64,000 nucleotides of DNA from Taklimakanibacter lacteus (GCA_003576695.1 QOZQ01000001.1:496001-560000); one strand, 5' to 3'; positions 25,210 to 36,101 are shown, counted from the first letter of the stretch. Program-made: numbers and translations. The notes: generated from the letters alone by a model not told the origin.

Positions 25210-28200
25210 ATGGGACAGCAGCTCAGCTGGGTGCTATCGGGGCGCATCACAGCGTCAGGAAAGGGTGCCCGGGCACTTCGGCGTCGCCTGGCGGTGACGA
25301 CCATCCTGGCTGTGGCCCCCTTCCTGGGCTACGGCCGGCAGGCCTATGCCGCCTGCACGGAAATCGGCACCACCGCGGTCTGGGAATGCAGTGGCGCCAA
25401 TAACGCCACTCAAACGATTGCAGATGATGACGCAATCGTATCGACGCTTCCGGGCTTCAGCGTCAACGCGGCTGCCGGCACCGGCATCGAGATCACCGGC
25501 AATGGCCATCTGCAGTTCACCGACGAGAATGCCTCGACCATCGTGGGCACCGACGATGGCCTCATAGGCTTCGACGATGGCCTCTATGTCCGCTCGGGCG
25601 GCAACAGCCTGGCCAATGACGGCGCCGTGACGATCACAACCAATGGCGACATCACGGGCGAGGATTTCGGCATCCACGCCCGCAACTATGGCGACGGCGG
25701 CATCGATATCGAAATCACGGGAGAAGGCCAGGTCACCAGCCTTGACCGCGATGCCCTATATGCCTTCAACGCCGGCAACGCCGGCGAAGGCCTGACGATC
25801 GAAACCAGCGCTCTGAGCGTGATCACCGGTGACGACAACGGCATCGCCGCGCGCAATGATGTCGGCGATCTCGAGATCACCGCCAATGGCATGGTCACAG
25901 GCGGGGCGAATGGTCAGGATTTCAGGGGCATCGCCGCCAGCAACGCCGGCAACGATCTCCTGATCACTACCGGCTCGCAAAGCAGCATCACGGGACAGCG
26001 CGACGGCATCTTCGCCCTCAATGAGGGCGATGGCGATCTCGAGGTCAAGGCCTATGGCCAGGTCACGGGGATCGACGATAACGGCATATACGCCCGCAAT
26101 GGCTTCTCCGACCTCGAAGACGAGGAGATTTTCGGCGGCAACCTCATCGTGGTGACCGGCGCGCAAAGCGAGGTCATCGGCGGCGACAACGGCATCCTGG
26201 CCGGCAATTTCGGCAATGGCTATCTCGCCATCACCGCCGACGGCATCGTCACGGGCGAGGACGGCGACGGCATCCACGCCGTCAATGTCAGTGGCGAGGT
26301 CCACGAGATACCCAGCGACGAGTTGTTGTATCTCGGCGCGGCCACCGATCTGACGATCACCACGGTTCAGGGGAGCGCTGTCACCGGTTACAGCGACGGC
26401 ATCGAAGCGCGAAATTTCGGCGCCGGCAACCTGACGATCACCGCCAATGGCACGGTGACCGGTGAGGACGGTGATGGCATCCGGGCCATCAATGTCTCCG
26501 GCTATTATCTCAACGACACCGAAACCAAATCCTATGACGGCCAGGGCGTCGATCTGACGGTCACCACTGGCGCCGAGAGCGTGGTCACGGGCGCCGACGA
26601 CGGCATCGATGCCGAAAACTTCGGCACCGGCAATCTGACCATCACCGCCAATGGCCTGGTCACGGGAGAGGAAGGCGACGGCATCATCGCCTTCAACAGC
26701 TACAGAGGCAATGATCTCATCGTCACCACCAACGCGGGAAGCTCGGTCTCGGCCTATTTCGACGGTGTCGACGCCCAGAATTATGGCACGGGGAACCTCG
26801 AGATCACCGTCAACGGCCAGGTGACCACGGAAGACGACAACGGCATAGAGGCCGACAATTACGGCAACAACCTGACGATCATCACCGGCGCTGAAAGTGC
26901 CATCAGCGCCGGCCATGACGGCATCAGCGCCTCGCAGTTTGGCGGAGGCGATCTCGAGATCACCGCTCATGGCGATGTCGAGGGCAGAGGCGACGACGGC
27001 ATCTATGCCGCGAATTACGGCCAGAATTTCAAGGTCACCACGGGTGCCCAGAGCGTGGTGACGGGCGTCGATGACGGCATCGATGCCCGCCACTATGGCG
27101 GCGGCAGCTTCGAGATCATCGCCAATGGTCATGTGACCGGCAGCGACAGCAACGGCATCGAGGCCCTGAATTCCGGGGACGGCGATGCCGACACCGTCAT
27201 CGAAGTCGGCGCTGCGGGCCTGGTGCAGGGCAGCTATTCCGGCATCTTCGCCGATTCGCGCTACGGCCAGGACATCGAGATCACCAATGAAGGCCTGGTG
27301 CGCAACCTCTCCGGCGAGTCCGACGACCGTGCCATCACCACCTATGGCGGCGCCACGGAGATCATCAATAACGGCGATCTCGTCGGCACGGTGCAGCTTG
27401 ATTTCGCTACTTACCTCAACGACACGCTCGAAAACAACGGCCTGTGGAATACCGCCGACGGCTTCAATGAATTCGGCAACGGCAACGATGAAGTGATCAA
27501 CAGGGGCACGCTGCGGGCCGCCGCCGACCCGTCAAGCGACGAGTCGACGACATTCGCCAATCTCGAGGTCTTCGACAATGACGGCGGCCTCATCACGCTG
27601 GTCGATGGACAGGCCGGCGATCGCATCCACCTGGCCGGCCAGGCCGTGGGAGCCATGCAATATCAGTCGACCGACGGCCGGCTTGCGGTCGACGCGGTGC
27701 TGGGGCCGCCGGGCGATGGAGATGCGGACCAGCTGAGGGTTAACGGCAGCATCAGCGGGACGACCCTGGTCCATGTCAATGTCGTCGGCGTGACGGGTGC
27801 GAATAGCGAGGGCATACAAGTGGTGCTTGTGCTCAACGGCACGACGGTGGAAGAGGACTTCGACCTCGATGGGGCGCTCAATGCCGGCTTCTACAGCTGG
27901 GATCTCAGGCTCGACGACGAAGGTGGGGCCTTGCATGAACTCTACACCTCAGGGGTCGGGATCGGGGGCTACGAATTCGCCGCCGGCCTCACCGGCGCGC
28001 AGGAAGTGTGGCACCAGACGACGGCCACGCTGCTGCACCGCCAGGCGGATTTGCGGACGCTGTTCGGCCTGGGCGTGACGCCGGCCGCCGATTATGGTGA
28101 GCCGGTGGCGCCGACTCCCACCGCCCACATCACCCCGGGCTTCTGGATGCGCGGCATTGGCGCCTATATCGAGCGTGACGACGAGCAGGATGGCTTCGTC

Positions 28201-28941
28201 CTCGATCGCGAGCAGACGGTCTATGGCGGCATGGCGGGCTTCGATTTCGGCAGCGAGAGTGCCGGCGATGCCTGGCTGTTCGGCATCTTCGGCGGCTATC
28301 TGGTGTCGGATCTCAAATTCAAGGAGACCAACAGCAAGTGGAACTATGAAGGCCCGACGGTGGGCGCCTATGCGACCTATCTGAATGACGCCTTCTATGC
28401 CGATCTGACGGTCAAGGCGGATATCCTCGATATCGACATCGATCCGGACGATCTGGCGCCGGGCGAGGAGGATGCCGATACCGATGCGCTCAATATCGGC
28501 GGGCGCATCGACACCGGCTACAAATTCGGCCGTACGGTGTTCATCGAGCCGCAGGCGTCGCTCGCCGTCCTCCATACCGAGATCGACGATGTCGACATCT
28601 TCGGGGGTACGGTCGAGTTCGACGACGAGACGAGCGTCAGGGGACGTCTCGGCCTGAGGCTGGGCCTCGACCACACGGGCGACAACCAGGTGGTCTATAC
28701 GGGCGATGTGACGGGAAGCGTGTGGGAAGAGTTTGCCGGCGACAACAATGTGACGATCGTGGGCTCAGGTGTTCCGGATTTCGGGGCGTCCGATGATCCG
28801 GGCGAGACCTATTGGGATGTGTCGGCCGGGCTCAGCATGGCGGCGCCTGATGGATGGTCGGGCTTCATCCGGGCCAACTACCTGTTCGCCGACGACTATG
28901 ACGCCATCACCGGAAATGCCGGCGTCAGATGGGCGTGGTAG
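25210..28941 (+). CDS. Autotransporter 3
   Basis: The largest paralogue, 1243 residues. The ATG at 25210 follows GGGGGAA. The signal peptide ends APFLGYGRQAYA, then a Cys pair (ACTEIG ... WECSGA). About 600 residues of alternating GIxARNxGxGxLxITANGxVTG and LTITTGAxSxVTG repeats form the predicted beta-helix passenger. A conserved cap (GLVRNLSGES, ITLVDGQAGDRI, RLAVDAVLGP) leads to the linker WHQTTATLLHRQADLR and the barrel, which ends VRWAW. Many acidic residues and few basic ones suggest an acidic, Ca-binding or salt-tolerant surface, which is inference. It is the first of three tandem autotransporters (3-5), each with its own upstream gap of 130-300 bp. Confidence 0.93.
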   Translation: MGQQLSWVLSGRITASGKGARALRRRLAVTTILAVAPFLGYGRQAYAACTEIGTTAVWECSGANNATQTIADDDAIVSTLPGFSVNAAAGTGIEITGNGHLQFTDENASTIVGTDDGLIGFDDGLYVRSGGNSLANDGAVTITTNGDITGEDFGIHARNYGDGGIDIEITGEGQVTSLDRDALYAFNAGNAGEGLTIETSALSVITGDDNGIAARNDVGDLEITANGMVTGGANGQDFRGIAASNAGNDLLITTGSQSSITGQRDGIFALNEGDGDLEVKAYGQVTGIDDNGIYARNGFSDLEDEEIFGGNLIVVTGAQSEVIGGDNGILAGNFGNGYLAITADGIVTGEDGDGIHAVNVSGEVHEIPSDELLYLGAATDLTITTVQGSAVTGYSDGIEARNFGAGNLTITANGTVTGEDGDGIRAINVSGYYLNDTETKSYDGQGVDLTVTTGAESVVTGADDGIDAENFGTGNLTITANGLVTGEEGDGIIAFNSYRGNDLIVTTNAGSSVSAYFDGVDAQNYGTGNLEITVNGQVTTEDDNGIEADNYGNNLTIITGAESAISAGHDGISASQFGGGDLEITAHGDVEGRGDDGIYAANYGQNFKVTTGAQSVVTGVDDGIDARHYGGGSFEIIANGHVTGSDSNGIEALNSGDGDADTVIEVGAAGLVQGSYSGIFADSRYGQDIEITNEGLVRNLSGESDDRAITTYGGATEIINNGDLVGTVQLDFATYLNDTLENNGLWNTADGFNEFGNGNDEVINRGTLRAAADPSSDESTTFANLEVFDNDGGLITLVDGQAGDRIHLAGQAVGAMQYQSTDGRLAVDAVLGPPGDGDADQLRVNGSISGTTLVHVNVVGVTGANSEGIQVVLVLNGTTVEEDFDLDGALNAGFYSWDLRLDDEGGALHELYTSGVGIGGYEFAAGLTGAQEVWHQTTATLLHRQADLRTLFGLGVTPAADYGEPVAPTPTAHITPGFWMRGIGAYIERDDEQDGFVLDREQTVYGGMAGFDFGSESAGDAWLFGIFGGYLVSDLKFKETNSKWNYEGPTVGAYATYLNDAFYADLTVKADILDIDIDPDDLAPGEEDADTDALNIGGRIDTGYKFGRTVFIEPQASLAVLHTEIDDVDIFGGTVEFDDETSVRGRLGLRLGLDHTGDNQVVYTGDVTGSVWEEFAGDNNVTIVGSGVPDFGASDDPGETYWDVSAGLSMAAPDGWSGFIRANYLFADDYDAITGNAGVRWAW

Positions 28942-29077
28942 CCGGCCAGCGCGTGATCGGGACGTGGGGGATTCGTCTTCGCCAGGAGAAATCCGCTTCC
29001 GGATTTTCCCTGGGTAAGTTAGATTTTCTGAGAACACTGCGCGGTGTCGCGCGGGCTGGCCATGTGCGGGGGAAGCT

Positions 29078-32000
29078 ATGGAGCGGCAGCTGAACGGGAG
29101 GCTTTCGGGTCGTGCCGCGGCGAAGCAGGGGGGTGGCCGCGCCCTGCGCCGGCGTCTCGCCGCTACGACCATCCTCGCCGCGGCTCCTTTCCTCGGCTAT
29201 GCCCGCCAGTCCTATGCCGCCTGCGTCGCCTCGCCGGCCCCGCCGACCTTTGTCTGCAGCGGGTACAGCGCCGCCACCGAGACGGTCGCCATCGTCAACA
29301 ATGCCGATGTGACGACGGAGGCGGATTTCAGCGTGAATGCGGCGGCGGGCCAGGGCCTCACCATCACCGGCGCCGGGGCCATCAGCTTCACCGACAATTA
29401 CGCCACCACGAGCATCGTGGCGCCGACCAATGCGCTGTTCGTGACCGCGACCGGCGATGACGGCGCCATTCCCGGCTCGATCACGATCCTGTCGAGCGGC
29501 ACGGTCACCGGCGGCGACAATGCCATCGTTGCGTTCAATGTGGGGACCGGTGACATCGACGTCACCGCCAATGGCGATGTCACGGGGCAGGGCTTCAACG
29601 GCATACTCGCCTTCGATACCGCCAATGGCGGGAGCATCACCATCACCACCGGGGCGGACAGCACGGTCACCGGCGACGACAACGGCATTCACGTCCGTCA
29701 CTTCGGCTCAGGCGACATCGACATCACCGCCAATGGCGAGGTGGAGGGCGAGACCCAGGATGGCATAACCGCCTACAATGCCGGCGCCAGCTCCGGCACT
29801 CCCGGCAACGGCGTCAACCTGAAGATCACCACCGGGGCGGGAAGTTCTGTCACCGGTTACGACTACGGCATCAGCGCCTACAATGAGGGCAGCGGCTATC
29901 TCGCCATTACCGCCAATGGCTATATCCGTGGCGAGACCGCCAGCGGCATATATGCCCGCAACTCGGCCGCCGGCACCGATCTCACGATCACTACGGGGCC
30001 GGGGAGCGAGATTCTCGGCGACGATGGCGGCATCAATGCTAGCAACTATGGCAGCGGCGATCTCGAGATCACCGCCAATGGCGCGGTCACGGGTTATGGT
30101 TCTGTCGGCATCGGCGTCTACAACTCGGCGCAGGGCGGCAAGCTCACCATTACCACCGGCGCCGGGAGCGTGATCAGAGGCGCCGAACGCGGCATCTCCG
30201 CCGAGCAGGAAGGAGCGGGCGATGTCCTCATCACCGCAAATGGCGAGGTGACCGGCGAAGCCTTCTCAGGCATCGAGGTCGCCAACTCTTCGGGCGGCAA
30301 GCTGACGATCATCACTGGTGCCCAGAGCGTCGTCACCGGCGGGACCCATGGCATATTTACCGACAATCACGGCTATGGCGATCTGGTGGTAACGGCCAAT
30401 GGCATCGTCACTGGTCGTGATGGCGATGGCATATTCGCGGACAGCTCGTCCAGCGGCGACAACCTCAAGGGAGTGAAGGTCACGACCGGGGCCGCAAGCA
30501 TCATCACCGGAAGCGAGAACGGCATTCACGCCTACAATTTCGGTGATCTCGATCTCGAAATCACGGTCAATGGCGTCGTGACGGGGCAAGGCGAGTATGG
30601 AATCGACTCCCGCAATGACGGCAATGGAGACACGATCATCAAGATCGGCGCCAGCGGTCTCGTCCAGGGCAACGTGGCCGGAATTTTCGCTTATTCGGGG
30701 CTCTTCGCCCCCGGCGGCCAGGCCATCTCCATCACCAATGACGGCTTGGTGCGCAATGTTTCGGGCGAGTCGGATGACCGGGCGATCACCGCGCGCGGCG
30801 GCCCGACCACGATCGACAACAACGGCGACCTCGTCGGTGCCGTCTGGACAAGCACCTATGGCGATGTGCTGAACAATGCCGGCCGGTGGTTCATCACCGG
30901 CAGCATCAATGACTTCGGCGGTTCGTATGACGGCGATGTCATCAACAACAGCGGTACGATCATCGCCGGCGACAATGCGGCGGTGGGTGTTCTGACGATC
31001 ATCGACAATGTCGAACAATTCAACAATTCAGGCCTTGTCTCGCTGGTCGACGGCGGGGCGATCGACACCTTGAACATATCGGCGCTGCCCGGCGATGTGT
31101 TGTATGTCGGAAACAACGGCCGGCTTGCCGTCGATGCCGAGCTCGGCCCGACAGGAGAAGCGGACCAGCTCGTGATCTATGGCGACAGCAGCGGGAAGAC
31201 GCTGGTCGCGGTCAATGTCGTCGACGTGACCGGCATCAATACCGATGGCATCGCCGTCGTCCAGGTCTATGGCGCGACGGCGGAGGAGCATTTCGATCTC
31301 GAAGGCGGGGTGCTCAATGCCGGCTTCTTCGCCTGGAATCTCAGGCTCGACGGCGACACGCATGAGCTCTTTACCGCCGGCCTTGGCGCCGGCTCATATG
31401 AGTTCGCGGCCGGCATCACGGGGGCGCAGGATATCTGGCACCAGACGACCGGAACGCTGCTGCAGCGCCAGGCGGAGCTCAGGGCGCTGCTCGCCGGCAC
31501 GCAGGTGACGCCGGTCGCCGATTTCTCCGAACCCGTCGAGCCGACGCCGGTGGGTCGTGTGACGCCTGGCCTGTGGTTCAAGGGCGTGGGCGCCTATCTG
31601 GAGCGCGACCAGGACGAAGCCAACAATGTCTCGACCGACCGCAGCCAAGAGATCTATGGCTTCATGGCGGGCTTCGATTTCGGCTCGGAGAGTGCGGGCG
31701 AGGCCTGGATGTTCGGCCTGTTCGGCGGCTATGTCACGTCCGACCTCGACTTCGACCAGTCGGGCTCGGAGTGGCATTACGAAGGCCCCTCGGTCGGTGT
31801 CTATGCGACCTATCTGAATGACGCCTTCTATGCCGATGTGACGGTGAAGGCCGACTTCCTCGATGTCGATATCGATGCCTCGGACATCGCGCCGGGCGAA
31901 GACGATGCCGACACGGATGTGCTCAATATCGGCGGCCTCATCGATGCCGGCTACAAGATGCCGCTGAACCATGGCCTGTTCGCCGAGCCGCAGGCCTCGC

Positions 32001-32383
32001 TTGCGGTTGTCCATACCGAGATCGACGACATCGACGATGTCATGGGTGGTGCCGTCGACTTCGAGGATGAGACGAGCGTCAGAGGACGTCTCGGCCTGAG
32101 GCTCGGCCATGAGCTGACCGCCAGCAACCAGCTCATCTATTCCTCGGATGTGACGGCAAGCGTGTGGCAGGAATTCGCCGGCGACAATGACGTCACCATC
32201 GCGGCGCCGGGTTTCCCGGTGAGCGATGTGTCGGACAGCCCGAGCGAGACCTATGGCGATGTGGCATTGGGCTTCAGCGTGCAGTCGCCGGAAGGCTGGT
32301 CCTCGTTCCTGCGCGCCAATTACCAGTTCGCCGAGGACTATGACGCCTTCGCCGGAAATGCCGGGGTGAGATTCGCCTGGTAG
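29078..32383 (+). CDS. Autotransporter 4
   Basis: 1101 residues, ATG at 29078 after GCGGGGGAAG. It has the same layout as autotransporter 3: signal peptide ending LGYARQSYA, a Cys pair (ACVASP ... FVCSGY), a repeat passenger, a cap segment, a linker helix (WHQTTGTLLQRQAELRALL) and a barrel ending VRFAW. The C-terminal 330 residues are nearly identical in protein and DNA to those of autotransporter 5 (for example SEWHYEGPSVG, NHGLFAEPQASLAVVHTEIDDIDDVMGG), while the passengers are clearly different. This points to recent duplication or gene conversion of the barrel with diversification of the exposed part. Confidence 0.93.
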   Translation: MERQLNGRLSGRAAAKQGGGRALRRRLAATTILAAAPFLGYARQSYAACVASPAPPTFVCSGYSAATETVAIVNNADVTTEADFSVNAAAGQGLTITGAGAISFTDNYATTSIVAPTNALFVTATGDDGAIPGSITILSSGTVTGGDNAIVAFNVGTGDIDVTANGDVTGQGFNGILAFDTANGGSITITTGADSTVTGDDNGIHVRHFGSGDIDITANGEVEGETQDGITAYNAGASSGTPGNGVNLKITTGAGSSVTGYDYGISAYNEGSGYLAITANGYIRGETASGIYARNSAAGTDLTITTGPGSEILGDDGGINASNYGSGDLEITANGAVTGYGSVGIGVYNSAQGGKLTITTGAGSVIRGAERGISAEQEGAGDVLITANGEVTGEAFSGIEVANSSGGKLTIITGAQSVVTGGTHGIFTDNHGYGDLVVTANGIVTGRDGDGIFADSSSSGDNLKGVKVTTGAASIITGSENGIHAYNFGDLDLEITVNGVVTGQGEYGIDSRNDGNGDTIIKIGASGLVQGNVAGIFAYSGLFAPGGQAISITNDGLVRNVSGESDDRAITARGGPTTIDNNGDLVGAVWTSTYGDVLNNAGRWFITGSINDFGGSYDGDVINNSGTIIAGDNAAVGVLTIIDNVEQFNNSGLVSLVDGGAIDTLNISALPGDVLYVGNNGRLAVDAELGPTGEADQLVIYGDSSGKTLVAVNVVDVTGINTDGIAVVQVYGATAEEHFDLEGGVLNAGFFAWNLRLDGDTHELFTAGLGAGSYEFAAGITGAQDIWHQTTGTLLQRQAELRALLAGTQVTPVADFSEPVEPTPVGRVTPGLWFKGVGAYLERDQDEANNVSTDRSQEIYGFMAGFDFGSESAGEAWMFGLFGGYVTSDLDFDQSGSEWHYEGPSVGVYATYLNDAFYADVTVKADFLDVDIDASDIAPGEDDADTDVLNIGGLIDAGYKMPLNHGLFAEPQASLAVVHTEIDDIDDVMGGAVDFEDETSVRGRLGLRLGHELTASNQLIYSSDVTASVWQEFAGDNDVTIAAPGFPVSDVSDSPSETYGDVALGFSVQSPEGWSSFLRANYQFAEDYDAFAGNAGVRFAW

Positions 32384-32534
32384 GCATCTCATTCCTCCAG
32401 CCAGACCTGTGGCGCGAAAGCTACTTCGGAGACCCATTTTCTTCAGTCGCGCCGATTTTCCTTGGATTTTCCGTTGCGTTAGGTAACCTATCGTCAATCT
32501 GTGGTGGCGGAGTCGACAGGGCAGCGGGGAAGTC

Positions 32535-35500
32535 ATGGGGCAGCGGTCGGATTGGGTGTTGTCAGCCGGCCTGTCGGCAAAAGGCGGCTGTCTCGATCTG
32601 CGCAGCCGGCTCGCCGTCACCACGATCCTTGCCGTGGTGCCGTTCCTCGGCTATGGCCGCCAGGCCTATGCCGATTGCATTGCGGGCACCTCTCCGGCCT
32701 TCACCTGCAGCGGCACGACCGTCACGACGCAGACCATCAACACCCCCGATGCCGATGTATCGACGGCGCCGGGATTCAACCTCACGGCGCCGACCGGCGA
32801 TGGCGTCCATATCGAGGCCGATGGCCATCTGCAATTCAACGACGTCAATGCCTCGCCGATCACGGCGACCAATGGCACCGGCCTCTTCGTCTATTCGACC
32901 GGCAACAGCGCCGACAATGCCGGCGCGATCACCATCGTCACCGATGGCGACATCAGCGGTGGAGACGGCGACGGCATCCATGCGTACAGCGTCTCGCAAA
33001 GCGGCGGCCCTCTGACGATTGCCGCGGGCCCTGGAGGCGCCATTACCGGCAGCGATGACGGGATAGAGGCGCGCAACCTCAGCGGCGACCTCACGATCAT
33101 GGCCAATGGTGTGGTCACCGGCGAGACGGATGACGGCATCAATGCGTTCAATGCGGGCATTTATGATCCGACCGGCAATGGCAGGGACCTGACGATCACG
33201 ACCGGGGCGCAAAGCGTCATCACCGGGTATGACGACGGCATTTACGCCCGCAACAATGGCACGGGCAACCTCGTCATCACGGCCGATGGCGAGGTCACCG
33301 GCAATGGTCTGGGCCCCAGCGCCGGCTACGGCATCTTTGCCTTCAACTCCAGGAATGGCGGCGATCTGCGTGTTACGACGGGAGTCGACAGTGTCGTCTA
33401 CGGCGCCAGCGGCGGCATCGATGTCGAGAATAATGCCGAGAGCGATCTCATCCTGGAGATCAACGGCCAGGTGACCTCGAACGACACCGCCATAGATGCC
33501 ACCAATGACGAGGGTTTCGACCTCACCATCACCACGGGTGCCCAGAGCGTGATCAGGGGTGGAACCGATGGCATCACGGCTGGCAATCGAGGGGCGGGCT
33601 ATACCGAGATCACCATCCAGGGTCAGGTCATCGGTGAGGATGGTGACGGCATGGAATTGCGCGGCGCCAGCAGTACCAGGGATTTCACGGTGATCACGGG
33701 CGCCCAGAGCACGGTCACCGGCAGCGAGAACGGCATCGATGCGTATAACAACGGCGCCGGCGACCTTTCCGTCACCATCAATGGCGAGCTTGCCGGCGAA
33801 AGCGAAGACGGCCTGTATGCCGCCAACAACACCTATTTCGGTTCGGGCAATGCCCGGAACCTGACGATCAGCACCGGGGCTCAGAGCGACGTTTCCGGTG
33901 GCGACGACGGCATCGAAGCCCGCAACCGCGGCGAGGGCGATCTCACGATCACCGTCGATGGCGATGTCACCGGCGTGGATGGCGATGGCATATTCGCCGC
34001 CAATGACTATTACTTTGACAACTACAGCCAGGTCGGCACGGGATTCGGCCACAACCTGACCATCACCGTCGGCGCGCAAAGCGTGGTGGCGGGCGATGAC
34101 GAGGGCATCGACGCGCGCAATCGTGGCGACGGCGATCTCGCGATCATCGTCAATGGCACCGTGACCGGCGCGCGGATCAATGGCATTTCGGCGACCAACA
34201 GCGGGTTGGACGCGACCATCGAGACCGCTGCGGGAAGCGTTGTCAGGGCCCGCCAAAGAGGCATCGATATCGATCAGCGCGGCACCGGCACGCTCAATAT
34301 CCTGGTCGATGGCGAGGCGACGGGTGAGAATGAATACGGCATATACTCGAACAATTTCGATGGGATAGAGACGATCATCAGGGTCGGCTCGACTGGTCTG
34401 GCGCAAGGCGCCAGGGGCGGCATATATGCCTATTCGGGCGACGGCCAGAACATCGCGATCACCAATGACGGCGTGGTGCGCAACCTCTCGGGCTCGTCGT
34501 CCGACCAGGCGATCAGGACGCGCCTCGGCCCCGCGACGGTCAACAACGACAACCTGCTCATCGGCACGGTCTGGCTCGGCGATCTGGAGGATACGCTCAA
34601 CAATAGCGGCCTGTGGAACAGCGCCAACGGATTCAGCGAGTTCGGCGGCGGCTACGACGTCGTGAACAACAGCGGCACCTTGCGCGCGGCGGATGATCCG
34701 GCACTGTCCGAGGAAATGATGCTCAGCAATGCTGAGCTTGTGAACAATTCCGGTCTGATGACGCTGGTTGACGGGGTTGCAGGCGACGCGTTGCAGATGG
34801 GCGGGGCAACGGAATATGTCGGCTTGAATGGCAGGCTTGCGGTCGATGCTTTCCTTGATCCCGCCGGCACATCGGACCGGCTGACCATCGCCGGCAGCAG
34901 CGGCGGTGTCACCAGTCTGGTCGTCAATCTCACCAATCCGCTGGGCAGCACACCCAATTTCGTCGGCATCCCGGTGATCACTGTCACCGACGGGACGGCG
35001 GAAGCGGACTTCAATGTCGAGGGCGGCGTCCTCAATGCCGGCTTCTTTGCCTGGGATCTGCAGCTTGACGGCAATACCCATGAGCTGATCACGGTCGGTC
35101 TTGGCGCCGGCTCCTATGAGTTCGCCGCCGGCATCACCGGCGCCCAGGATATCTGGCATCAGACGACCGGCACGCTGCTGCAGCGCCAGGCCGATCTCCG
35201 CGCGCTGCTTGCCGGCACGCAGGTGACGCCGGTCGCCGACTTCTCCGAACCCGTCGAGCCGACGCCGGTGGGTCGTGTGACGCCCGGGCTTTGGCTCAAA
35301 GGCGTGGGCGCCTATCTCGAACGCGACCAGGACGAAGCCAATAATGTCTCGACCGACCGCAGCCAAGAGATCTATGGCTTCATGGCGGGCTTCGATTTCG
35401 GCTCGGAAAGCGCTGGTGAGGCCTGGATGTTCGGCCTGTTCGGCGGCTATGTCATGTCCGACCTCGATTTCGACCAGTCGGGCTCGGAGTGGCATTACGA

Positions 35501-36101
35501 AGGGCCGTCGGTCGGCGCCTATGCGACCTATGTCGATCATGCCTTCTATGCCGACCTGACGGTGAAGGCCGACTTCCTCGATGTCGACATCGACGATGGC
35601 GACATCGCGCCCGATGCCGATGATGTCGATACGGATGTGGTCAATCTCGGCGGCCTCATCGATGCGGGCTACAAGATGCCGCTGAACCATGGCCTGTTCG
35701 CCGAGCCGCAAGCCTCGCTCGCCGTCGTCCATACCGAGATCGACGACATCGATGATGTCATGGGTGGCTCCGTCGACTTCGAGGATGAGACGAGCATCAG
35801 GGGCCGCCTGGGCCTGAGGCTCGGCCATGAGCTGACCGCCAGCAACCAGCTCATCTATTCCTCGGATGTGACGGCAAGCGTGTGGCAGGAATTCGCCGGC
35901 GACAATGACGTCACCATCGCCGCGCCGGGTTTCCCGGTGAGCGATGTGTCGGACAGCCCGAGCGAGACCTATGGCGATGTGGCATTGGGCTTCAGCGTGC
36001 AGTCGCCGGAAGGCTGGTCCTCGTTCCTGCGCGCCAATTACCAGTTCGCCGAGGACTATGACGCCTTCGCCGGAAATGCCGGGGTGAGATTCGCCTGGTA
36101 G
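32535..36101 (+). CDS. Autotransporter 5
   Basis: 1188 residues, ATG at 32535 after GCGGGGAAG. The signal peptide ends VPFLGYGRQAYA and the Cys pair is DCIAGT ... FTCSGT. The passenger repeats are of the same two alternating kinds as in the paralogues. The barrel (from about residue 865) is nearly identical to autotransporter 4. The gene ends in VRFAW and a copy of its final 45 codons recurs as a remnant at 37258-37394. An antisense open frame spans nearly the whole gene but is explained by codon bias. The predicted role is surface display with adhesion or aggregation; the ligand is unknown. Confidence 0.93.
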   Translation: MGQRSDWVLSAGLSAKGGCLDLRSRLAVTTILAVVPFLGYGRQAYADCIAGTSPAFTCSGTTVTTQTINTPDADVSTAPGFNLTAPTGDGVHIEADGHLQFNDVNASPITATNGTGLFVYSTGNSADNAGAITIVTDGDISGGDGDGIHAYSVSQSGGPLTIAAGPGGAITGSDDGIEARNLSGDLTIMANGVVTGETDDGINAFNAGIYDPTGNGRDLTITTGAQSVITGYDDGIYARNNGTGNLVITADGEVTGNGLGPSAGYGIFAFNSRNGGDLRVTTGVDSVVYGASGGIDVENNAESDLILEINGQVTSNDTAIDATNDEGFDLTITTGAQSVIRGGTDGITAGNRGAGYTEITIQGQVIGEDGDGMELRGASSTRDFTVITGAQSTVTGSENGIDAYNNGAGDLSVTINGELAGESEDGLYAANNTYFGSGNARNLTISTGAQSDVSGGDDGIEARNRGEGDLTITVDGDVTGVDGDGIFAANDYYFDNYSQVGTGFGHNLTITVGAQSVVAGDDEGIDARNRGDGDLAIIVNGTVTGARINGISATNSGLDATIETAAGSVVRARQRGIDIDQRGTGTLNILVDGEATGENEYGIYSNNFDGIETIIRVGSTGLAQGARGGIYAYSGDGQNIAITNDGVVRNLSGSSSDQAIRTRLGPATVNNDNLLIGTVWLGDLEDTLNNSGLWNSANGFSEFGGGYDVVNNSGTLRAADDPALSEEMMLSNAELVNNSGLMTLVDGVAGDALQMGGATEYVGLNGRLAVDAFLDPAGTSDRLTIAGSSGGVTSLVVNLTNPLGSTPNFVGIPVITVTDGTAEADFNVEGGVLNAGFFAWDLQLDGNTHELITVGLGAGSYEFAAGITGAQDIWHQTTGTLLQRQADLRALLAGTQVTPVADFSEPVEPTPVGRVTPGLWLKGVGAYLERDQDEANNVSTDRSQEIYGFMAGFDFGSESAGEAWMFGLFGGYVMSDLDFDQSGSEWHYEGPSVGAYATYVDHAFYADLTVKADFLDVDIDDGDIAPDADDVDTDVVNLGGLIDAGYKMPLNHGLFAEPQASLAVVHTEIDDIDDVMGGSVDFEDETSIRGRLGLRLGHELTASNQLIYSSDVTASVWQEFAGDNDVTIAAPGFPVSDVSDSPSETYGDVALGFSVQSPEGWSSFLRANYQFAEDYDAFAGNAGVRFAW

